Source: a virus
Direction: 5' to 3' (one strand)
IMG/VR virus record: IMGVR_UViG_3300044213_000138
Span: 1-25,338 of that record
Length of the DNA: 25,338 bases
Below the pieces are notes generated by a model. It ran no database searches and was not told the origin of the DNA. It saw nothing but the letters and a program-made list of their open reading frames with translations. Shown here piece by piece: positions 15,595 through 23,532 of this stretch (positions are counted from its first letter, which is position 1; each line of letters opens with the position of its first letter). Position numbers and translations under genes: made by a program.

Positions 15595-18500
15595 ATGCTT
15601 AACTTTAACGTTGACCCATATTACGATGATTTTGACCCAACAAAAAATTATCATAGAATTTTGTTTAAGCCAGGGTATGCGGTTCAAGCAAGAGAATTAA
15701 CACAAGCACAAACAATTCTGCAAAATCAAATTTCAAATTTTGCAGATAATATCTTTTCGCAAAACACTCCCGTTACTGGTGGTCAAGTCACCACCAACTT
15801 GAATTGTTATTTCATCCGTCTAAACTCCACATATAATGGTACACCGGTTACTGCATCCGGTTTCTTAAATAAAGTTATTACTGATGCAACAGGCACAGTA
15901 CAAGCTAAAGTTATTGCAACAACAGAAGCAACAGGCACATCTTTAAATCCTGGTGACCCACCAACACTAATCGTTTCATATTATTCTGGTATACATTTCA
16001 CAGATAACAGCACAATTATTCCTGTAGACGGAACAAACATTGGTGCAACTGTTGTCACATCAACATTAACTGTACCATCAACAGGTCTATCATCAACAGC
16101 TTCTATTGCAAAGGGTGTTTTCTACATCGTTCGTGGTTATTCTGTATCTGATACCGCAAATGCTGATGGCACATATAACAAATATTCTGTTGGTAACTTT
16201 GTACAAGCCAATCCACAAACAATTGTTCTAAACAAATACTCTAATTCTCCATCATACAGAATTGGTCTATTGATTACTGAAACTATTGCAGACTTCATCA
16301 ACGATTCGTCATTGTTGGATCCTGCCGTTGGTGCATCCAACTATCAAGCACCAGGTGCAGACCGTTACCAAATTAACCTATCACTATCCACATTACCATT
16401 GACTTTGGGTAATGATGATGGATTTATTGAGTTGGTTAGAATCGTTAATGGTCAAATCGTTAAACAAATTGATAATACAGTTTACTCTGTTATCGATGAT
16501 TATTTTGCAAAACGTGATTATGAAACAAACGGCGACTACATCGTTAAAGATTTCAAACTAACACCTTCCGCTAACGGTACAATGGATACCAATAATACTG
16601 GTACCGTTATCAATCCAAACAAATGGGACTTGAGTGTTGGTAAAGGTATTGCTTATGTTCGTGGTTATCGTATTGAGAATCAAGCTCAACAATTGTTGAC
16701 TTCAAACAGAGCACGTGCAACAAACACAATCCAAACCAATAATGGTTATATTGATTTCGGTAACTACTTTATTGTTGATACTCTAAGTGGTGTGTTCGAC
16801 ACTCCAACACAACCATCTGTTGACTTACATTGTGTGAGTTCATCGAACGTTGCATTGACTGGACAATCAGCATACAACTCTACCTTGGTAGGTACAGCTA
16901 GAATTCGTAACTTGAAGTATGTGAGTTCAAATGGTTCCAACACACAATCTTACATCTTCAATGCGTTTGTTTGTGACATTAACACCGATGTTTTATCTGG
17001 AACAGTAAACACAGCAACATCAAATACAATTACAGTTAATGATGTTGCGGGAGCATTCTCATCAATCAATAATGCTTATGACGGTGTTACTCTTAAACTA
17101 AGTTCTGGTTCCGACATTGGTGATATCAGAACAGTTACAGGATATTCTGTAAGTGGTGCATCAAAAACATTCACAGTTAATTCCAATTTCTCAATCAATC
17201 CAAATACCAACGACAACTTCTCGTTAATGTTTGGTGTTGAAAACGTTAATGCCATTGTCACACAAAACGGTTCTTATACAGGACTAACAGCTAATGCAAA
17301 CATTAGTCTTGCCGGAGGCGGCAAAAATGGTGTAACATACACAAGTCCAACAGTACTTCAAAGTGCTGGTTCATCAGAAATGATTTTCCCGGTTGGTTAT
17401 CCTTATGTTGCTAACGTTTCTGGTTCCAACTACTATTCAACAATGTTGTTTAGAGGACAGAAGTTCAACAACACAAGCAAAACATTGACTTTGACTATCC
17501 CCCAACAAGGTATTTCTTTTGAAGGACCTTTGAGTACTCCATTTAATGGTAATCAATTCAAACAATTGTTTACATTGGTGGACACAAACACAGGACAAAT
17601 TCTCGATTTTAGTAATCCAGGCAATACTGCAACACTAATTTCCAATACACAAGTGCAGTTTGCATCACCAACATATGGCACATTGACTGACAACATTGAT
17701 GTGTATGCACAAGTGTTTGTTTCTAATGGTGAAGGTTCTTCTGCTGTATTGAAATATAAGACTCTTATTTCTGGCAATATGACAACATGTGCGGCTCAGG
17801 GTTCATTTACTGCCGTTAATGCCAACGTTTCTGTTGATTTGACCACAGGTCAAGCTGTAATCAATAATGCTGTAATCGGTTCGCAAAAGATTTCATTATA
17901 TGTCACAGATGTTAAGTCCATTGCAAAAATTATTGACACAGGTTCCACATCAGTGAACCCATATGGTCAAACAATTTCTTCTTATAAAGACATTACAGGT
18001 TCATTCTCACTAGACAATGGCCAACGTGATAACTCATATGAACATGCAAGCATCACATTGTTGCCAGGTGTAACACCACCTAAGGGTAACATTCTGGTTG
18101 TGTTTAACTATTACTCACATTCTGGTGGTGATGGATACTTCAACATCCAATCATACACAAACGAAAGTTATTCACAGATTCCTTACTATACTGCCAAAGA
18201 TGGTATTGTATATGCTCTAAGAGATTCTATGGACTTTAGACCATCTAAACAAAACTTAGTTACAACAGGTGTATGGGAATACAACAATCAACCTGCATCA
18301 TCACCATACAATGGTGGTGCATTGTTGCCACAGTGTTTCACCAACTTTCAAAACAGTTACGCATATTACTTGGCAAGAAAAGACTTGTTGGTGTTGACTA
18401 AAGACAGTCAATTCAATATCATTGAAGGTTCACCTGCATTACACCCAATCGCACCTCAGGTGCCAAGTGGTTCAATGGTACTAGCTAACATCAACTTGGA

Positions 18501-21500
18501 TCCATACACCGCATATGTTCCAGGTGAAAACCCTGATGGTATTCCTGCTAACCTTTCTATCAACAAAGTTGTACACAAGCGTTGGACAAAACAAGATATT
18601 ACCGACTTGCAAACACAAGTTGACAATATGGAATACTATTCTGCCTTGTCACAATTGGAAGCTAGCGCAGCCTCAACACAAGTACCAAATAATTTTGGTA
18701 TCACACGTCCAAATTACGGTATTTTGGTTGATGATTTCGGCTCATTCTCTACAGCAGATTCTTCTGCACCAGGTTATGCAGCGAACATCAATATCCGTAA
18801 AAAGACTTTGAATCCGTTGACCTCTATCACCAACTTCCAATTACAAAACCCACAAGTTTTGAATTCTTTGGGAACATTGTCCAACTTCAATTCTTATACA
18901 GTTAACAGTATTGCTGGTACTCAGACAAACATATACACACTACCATACACAACAGCTAACATTGTTTCACAACAATTGGCAAGTAACACAATCAGTGTGA
19001 ACCCATTCAGTGTGGTTGTGGAACAAGGTTTCTTGAGTTTGAACCCACCGATGGACAACTGGGTTAATACAGTTGAAGTTCCATCAATTGCAATTACAGA
19101 CCCGTCATTGCAGTTCAACCAACAAGCTGGCGGTATTAACCTAACCAACGCAGGTGACTTTGCATCACTACCTGGTACACAAACAGTTGTAAGTTCTGCA
19201 CAATCTAGTTCTGCTACATTGTCTGGAACAAACTCAACATCCAACCCTAATGCATCATTCACTGCTGTACCTGCAGCAACTTATGTTGCACAAGCAAGTG
19301 GTCTTGCAACTGCACAATTGTCATCAGCAGCTTCTTCTTCATTGACAACTACAGATGGTTATGTGACTAACAATGCAGTTACAGCAAACATTAGACCACA
19401 AGAAATTATTGTTAGAGCTAAGAACCTATTGGTTAACTGTCCTGTCAACTGTTACTTTGATGGTAAAAACGTCAACCAATGGATGATTTCTCCAAACACA
19501 ATCGAATTGACTGGTGTTACTGGCACATTCAACCAAGATGATATCGTTGGTTTCTATGAAGCATCGGTCACACAGTTCTTCCCAATTGCACGTGTAATTA
19601 CTGCTTACAACTATCCAGGAACATCTAACTGGCGTCTATACGTTGCAACAATGGTTGGTCTTCCATCAACAGTTGCTTCTGATGCTGTGTTCCAAAATGC
19701 GTTCTTCGACATTAATGGTAACTACCAAGGTAAGACCGCATACGGTACAGTAACAATGAATGGTAATTCACTGTTCAACCTACACACCTCAGGTATCATT
19801 TCGAACGTTGGTGGTGGTTTTAAGAACTCATCTAATAATGCACTAGCATCCGTATCGAGTTACAAATCATTTGTTGTTAATGGTTGGTCAGACTTCTTGA
19901 ACAACTACGGTGTTTGGGGTGATAACAGTCACGGTGCTTCTTGGAGTCAATCAACATATACATTTACTCCAACAGTAAGTGGCACATACACAGTAAATTA
20001 TGCAGGTGGTGACATCTCTGTTACAAACTTCAGTATCTCTGGAGCTTATTCAGGAACATTCCCATCAGCAATTTCAACATCACAACAGTCATTCACTGTC
20101 ACACTGACAGCAGGAACAACCTACACAGTTGGTTGGAATCTAACCAATACTGGTGGCAGCGCTTACACAAGTCCTGCATTTGCTGTGACAATTCTCGACT
20201 CAACAAACAACCTTGTTTGGGATAGTTTGACACCACCTAACTTGACACCAGCAAGCGGCACAGTTTATTCTATGCCAAGTGGTGGTTCATTCTACATTGG
20301 TGCAACACAAGTACAGTTGGACGGAAGTGCATCTTCAACAAACAACATCTATGTTGGTTCACAAATAACTATTAAGTCTACTTACACCTATGTTTACAAC
20401 TATGGTGCTGTTTATTACCCACCACCACAACCATTCAGTGGTGACGGCGACTCAAACAACGTAAGTAGATATCAGGCTGCTGTTGCTCAATATAATGCAA
20501 CAATCAACCAGAACACAATCAACTTGCAGAACCAGACCATTACGTTGTCATCAACCACAACATATCAGTCAACAATTACTGCATATAACGGCACAACCAA
20601 GACTGCGACATTGAACACCAATTCACCAGTTAACGTGTCTATGGGTTACAACACACAATTTGGTTCAGTGAACTCTCAGTATACCATTAACGGTACTGCT
20701 GCTTCTGTAGCTGCAGCAATCAATACTGGTGGTGCAATTCCTGCCTTGTCTACAAACGAGAACGGTGAATTCGTTGGTATCTTCAACGTACCTGGTTCTA
20801 TGTTCTGGACAGGTCAACGTGTATTCAGAATCGATAATAGAATCAATGCAACAGACCCAACCTCTGCAACAACATGGGCTGAGGGTACATTCTATGCATC
20901 CGGTCTACAAACTACACAACAAAATGCAGACTTTGCTGCAACTGTAGACTCAACTGCAATCACATTCACACAAACAGGACAATCTGGTTACAACATTGTT
21001 TCACAAGTACCTAAGATTGACCCAATTGCACAAACATTCATGATTGACAAGACAAACTACCCTAACGGTATTTTCTTGAACTCATTGAAATTGTTCTTTG
21101 CACCATTCCCATCAGGAAATGCACCTAAAGTTCCTGTGTCTGTATACTTGTTGAACACACTGAATGGTTATCCAAACGGACAAGCATTGGCACACTCAAC
21201 TGTGACAATCTCTCCACAACACGTTAACACAACAACCAATCCACAAGTATCGAACTCTGCATCATACACATTGTTCAATTTCGATGCACCAATTTATATT
21301 CAACCTGGTGTGTTGTATGCGTTCGTTGTACAATCAAGTGATGCAAATTACAACTTGTGGTATGCACAACAGAATGAAGTGTCAATCAACTCTACAGTAA
21401 ATGGAGTTGCAACTAAGATTGGCCAGACACCATACATTGGTTCATTGTTTGAGTCACAAAACTCAATCACATGGACTGCTGACCAAACTAAGAACTTGAT

Positions 21501-22662
21501 GTTCGAACTAGACCAATGTCTATTTGCAACAGGCACAGCTAACATTCCATTCACAATTCCTAAAGGATTGCCATACAGAAAACTAGGTCGTCAAGATATT
21601 CAACACGGTCTAAGTGCAAACTCTGTTCCAAACGTATATTCATTGTATTCACAAAACTTGTTGATGGATGCATTTAATATTTCAACAACAGATTTTGTTC
21701 CAACAGGCACTTCAGTTGGTTACTCATATCAAACCACATTGTTGAATGGTTTCCAAGCATCTTCATCTCAACCAGTTTCTCCTGGTAAGTATGGTACTCC
21801 TACCCATGACAACGTATATTTGAATGATGGATTGGGCGAACGTGTTCTAATGAAGAATTCAGCTAACTCTTTCCAATTGTCAGCTACAATTCAATCAACA
21901 GATACTAACGTGTCTCCTGTATTGTCTGATGATGGTATTTCATTGTACAACATCACATACCACATCAACAACATGGGTATTGATGGTAACATTATCTCTA
22001 TCACCAATCCAGGTGCAGGTTATAATGCACAAACACTATCAATCAGTTGTTCTGCACCAGATGTAGGTACTGATTATCCAGTATTCGGATTCACATCAAA
22101 TACTGTAACTGGTGGAATCACATCAATCTACACAACATATCCTGGTTCTGGTTTCCACAAGACACCAACAATCACAGTAACAGGTGCAAATTCAACACCT
22201 GCTGTTGTAACTGTGCAAGGTGAAACATCATCATTTGGTGGTAACGGTTATGCAAAATATGTAACCAAGAAGGTTGTGATGGTTCCAGGTAACGATTCTG
22301 GTGATATGCGTGTATTCTACACTGCATACAAACCAGTTGGATCAGACGTTCTTGTTTATTACAAGATTTTGAGTTCACAAGATGGTCAGAAGTTTGATGA
22401 CCAGTCATGGCAACTAATGACCCAAACATCTCAAGTTGGAACATATTCTTCAGATAGAACAGATTTGGTTGAATATGAGTGCGCTCCAGGTATCAACAAC
22501 GTAGCTAATAACTTCTTGAGTTATACCAGTACAAATGGTGTTACATACAACAACTTCATTCAGTTTGCAATTAAAGTTGTATTGAAAACATCTGATAGAA
22601 CAAGTACACCATTCTTGACAGACATTAGAGCTATCGCACTACCATCCGGAACAGGATTGTAA
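15595..22662 (+). CDS. Giant DUF4815-type baseplate or fibre protein
   Basis: This 2355-residue protein is the largest here. The N-terminus, YYDDFDPTKNYHRILFKPGY, then VQARELTQAQTILQNQISNF and FSQNTPVTGG, is the signature of the DUF4815 family found in aquatic T4-like phages. Two later landmarks are ENGEFVGIFNVPGSMFWTGQ (about 1721) and DPIAQTFMIDKTNYPNG (about 1808), the latter opening a jelly-roll-like part with VSVYLLNTLNGYPNGQ and VLYAFVVQSSDANYNLWYAQ. Residues about 1420-1600 (FVVNGWSDFLNNYGVW onward) look like an inserted, aromatic-rich beta-sandwich. Residues about 2130-2210 hold the Gly/Tyr module seen in gp6-gp8. Position after gp8 suggests it replaces T4 gp9/gp10-type parts and attaches fibres; that role is inferred. 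AGGAAGAAG directly precedes the ATG. Confidence 0.82.
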   Translation: MLNFNVDPYYDDFDPTKNYHRILFKPGYAVQARELTQAQTILQNQISNFADNIFSQNTPVTGGQVTTNLNCYFIRLNSTYNGTPVTASGFLNKVITDATGTVQAKVIATTEATGTSLNPGDPPTLIVSYYSGIHFTDNSTIIPVDGTNIGATVVTSTLTVPSTGLSSTASIAKGVFYIVRGYSVSDTANADGTYNKYSVGNFVQANPQTIVLNKYSNSPSYRIGLLITETIADFINDSSLLDPAVGASNYQAPGADRYQINLSLSTLPLTLGNDDGFIELVRIVNGQIVKQIDNTVYSVIDDYFAKRDYETNGDYIVKDFKLTPSANGTMDTNNTGTVINPNKWDLSVGKGIAYVRGYRIENQAQQLLTSNRARATNTIQTNNGYIDFGNYFIVDTLSGVFDTPTQPSVDLHCVSSSNVALTGQSAYNSTLVGTARIRNLKYVSSNGSNTQSYIFNAFVCDINTDVLSGTVNTATSNTITVNDVAGAFSSINNAYDGVTLKLSSGSDIGDIRTVTGYSVSGASKTFTVNSNFSINPNTNDNFSLMFGVENVNAIVTQNGSYTGLTANANISLAGGGKNGVTYTSPTVLQSAGSSEMIFPVGYPYVANVSGSNYYSTMLFRGQKFNNTSKTLTLTIPQQGISFEGPLSTPFNGNQFKQLFTLVDTNTGQILDFSNPGNTATLISNTQVQFASPTYGTLTDNIDVYAQVFVSNGEGSSAVLKYKTLISGNMTTCAAQGSFTAVNANVSVDLTTGQAVINNAVIGSQKISLYVTDVKSIAKIIDTGSTSVNPYGQTISSYKDITGSFSLDNGQRDNSYEHASITLLPGVTPPKGNILVVFNYYSHSGGDGYFNIQSYTNESYSQIPYYTAKDGIVYALRDSMDFRPSKQNLVTTGVWEYNNQPASSPYNGGALLPQCFTNFQNSYAYYLARKDLLVLTKDSQFNIIEGSPALHPIAPQVPSGSMVLANINLDPYTAYVPGENPDGIPANLSINKVVHKRWTKQDITDLQTQVDNMEYYSALSQLEASAASTQVPNNFGITRPNYGILVDDFGSFSTADSSAPGYAANINIRKKTLNPLTSITNFQLQNPQVLNSLGTLSNFNSYTVNSIAGTQTNIYTLPYTTANIVSQQLASNTISVNPFSVVVEQGFLSLNPPMDNWVNTVEVPSIAITDPSLQFNQQAGGINLTNAGDFASLPGTQTVVSSAQSSSATLSGTNSTSNPNASFTAVPAATYVAQASGLATAQLSSAASSSLTTTDGYVTNNAVTANIRPQEIIVRAKNLLVNCPVNCYFDGKNVNQWMISPNTIELTGVTGTFNQDDIVGFYEASVTQFFPIARVITAYNYPGTSNWRLYVATMVGLPSTVASDAVFQNAFFDINGNYQGKTAYGTVTMNGNSLFNLHTSGIISNVGGGFKNSSNNALASVSSYKSFVVNGWSDFLNNYGVWGDNSHGASWSQSTYTFTPTVSGTYTVNYAGGDISVTNFSISGAYSGTFPSAISTSQQSFTVTLTAGTTYTVGWNLTNTGGSAYTSPAFAVTILDSTNNLVWDSLTPPNLTPASGTVYSMPSGGSFYIGATQVQLDGSASSTNNIYVGSQITIKSTYTYVYNYGAVYYPPPQPFSGDGDSNNVSRYQAAVAQYNATINQNTINLQNQTITLSSTTTYQSTITAYNGTTKTATLNTNSPVNVSMGYNTQFGSVNSQYTINGTAASVAAAINTGGAIPALSTNENGEFVGIFNVPGSMFWTGQRVFRIDNRINATDPTSATTWAEGTFYASGLQTTQQNADFAATVDSTAITFTQTGQSGYNIVSQVPKIDPIAQTFMIDKTNYPNGIFLNSLKLFFAPFPSGNAPKVPVSVYLLNTLNGYPNGQALAHSTVTISPQHVNTTTNPQVSNSASYTLFNFDAPIYIQPGVLYAFVVQSSDANYNLWYAQQNEVSINSTVNGVATKIGQTPYIGSLFESQNSITWTADQTKNLMFELDQCLFATGTANIPFTIPKGLPYRKLGRQDIQHGLSANSVPNVYSLYSQNLLMDAFNISTTDFVPTGTSVGYSYQTTLLNGFQASSSQPVSPGKYGTPTHDNVYLNDGLGERVLMKNSANSFQLSATIQSTDTNVSPVLSDDGISLYNITYHINNMGIDGNIISITNPGAGYNAQTLSISCSAPDVGTDYPVFGFTSNTVTGGITSIYTTYPGSGFHKTPTITVTGANSTPAVVTVQGETSSFGGNGYAKYVTKKVVMVPGNDSGDMRVFYTAYKPVGSDVLVYYKILSSQDGQKFDDQSWQLMTQTSQVGTYSSDRTDLVEYECAPGINNVANNFLSYTSTNGVTYNNFIQFAIKVVLKTSDRTSTPFLTDIRAIALPSGTGL

Positions 22663-22663
22663 T

Positions 22664-22888
22664 ATGAATCGTAAGTATGTGAAGGTGAAAGATAGCTCTT
22701 TCGTCAGAGATGTAAACAGTATGGGGTTAAGTAATTTGGATAAATCAGCAAAAAGTGAGTATGAATCAAAGCTGAACATGGTAAAACTCCAGAAACAAGA
22801 ACTAAATATTGTAAAGGATGAAATCGAGAGTATCAGAAATGAATTTTCTGAAATCAAAGATTTATTGAAAAAATTATTGGAAAAATAG
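22664..22888 (+). CDS. Small coiled-coil protein, conserved-type hypothetical
   Basis: This 74-residue protein starts MNRKYVKVKDSSFVRDVNSM. After a short basic beta-like start and a Leu/Asp/Lys/Ser linker, residues about 30-74 form one continuous heptad-like helix (QKQELNIVKDEIESIRNEF, then IKDLLKKLLEK). I know similar short ORFs beginning with a KYVKVKD-type motif and ending in a coiled coil from T4-like marine phages, near baseplate genes, but no function. It starts 1 base after the giant protein's stop and ends 1 base before the oxygenase ATG, so the three are almost certainly cotranscribed. A trimerising or adaptor role next to fibre proteins is possible but unproven. Confidence 0.75.
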   Translation: MNRKYVKVKDSSFVRDVNSMGLSNLDKSAKSEYESKLNMVKLQKQELNIVKDEIESIRNEFSEIKDLLKKLLEK

Positions 22889-22889
22889 T

Positions 22890-23492
22890 ATGGAACCTAT
22901 AGTGATTGATGATTTCCTACCAGAAATCTATCAAGAATCAATTTATCATTTAATGACAGGTAGTGAATTTCCGTGGATGTTTGGTGATTATTCAGTTAAT
23001 GATGGTTCACTTGAACATTTGTATAATATTGATGAACCATATCAAGAACACATACAAATGAGACATCTATTTGCGAGAGATAATATCATAAAGAGTGAGA
23101 ATTTCAAATATATTGCACCTTTAGTGGGTGAATATGTTAAAAGAATGAACATGGAGTCCGCCAACATCTTTAGACTCAAAGCTAATTTGTTGGTAAGACA
23201 ACCTGGACCACAGAATCAGATGCCACATGCAGACGGTATGAATGAGGAAGATGGTAAAATAACAGGTATAGGTAAAAAAACTTTGTTGTATTATGTAAAT
23301 GATTCTGATGGAGACACATTCTTTTATGACAAATATTTTTACGGTGAACCTATAGGAACTGTAAAAAAGGTACTATCAGTAACACCAAAAAAGGGAAGAG
23401 CAGTTATTTTCGATTCTAATCATTTACATGCGGGTTCTTGTCCACATGATTCAAAATTTAGAATGGTAATTAACTGTGTATTTCACGAATAA
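22890..23492 (+). CDS. 2-oxoglutarate/Fe(II)-dependent oxygenase
   Basis: This 200-residue enzyme has the double-stranded beta-helix motif set of 2OG-Fe(II) oxygenases. The iron ligands are His113 and Asp115 in QMPHADGM and His180 in HLHAGSCP; Arg191 in SKFRMVINCVF should hold the 2-oxoglutarate carboxylate. LLYYVNDSDGDTFFYDKYF and VTPKKGRAVIFDSNHLHAG are the typical strands. Such enzymes hydroxylate protein or nucleic acid substrates and are frequent in aquatic T4-like phages, often beside tail genes. Its place between a coiled-coil protein and a fibre protein suggests it modifies a virion protein, perhaps a fibre, but the substrate is unknown. An AATAAATA octamer overlaps its stop and may drive the next gene. 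Confidence 0.88.
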   Translation: MEPIVIDDFLPEIYQESIYHLMTGSEFPWMFGDYSVNDGSLEHLYNIDEPYQEHIQMRHLFARDNIIKSENFKYIAPLVGEYVKRMNMESANIFRLKANLLVRQPGPQNQMPHADGMNEEDGKITGIGKKTLLYYVNDSDGDTFFYDKYFYGEPIGTVKKVLSVTPKKGRAVIFDSNHLHAGSCPHDSKFRMVINCVFHE

Positions 23493-23495
23493 ATA
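23488..23495 (+). promoter_or_regulatory. Candidate late promoter octamer AATAAATA
   Basis: AATAAATA, one base from the T4 late element TATAAATA, overlaps the oxygenase stop. Transcription would begin near 23501, leaving a leader of about 32 bases before the fibre gene ATG at 23533. Such AT-rich octamers arise easily in this DNA, so the call is tentative, but the spacing is suitable and the gap is one of few in the rightward train. Confidence 0.35.
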
Positions 23496-23532
23496 AAACA
23501 GTTAATCTAAAGGTCGGACGTAGAAAGAACAA

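Noticed and set aside
18921-19262. 113-residue minus-strand open frame inside the giant protein
   Set aside because: It is an antisense shadow of a Thr/Ser/Asn-rich segment, with no family resemblance.
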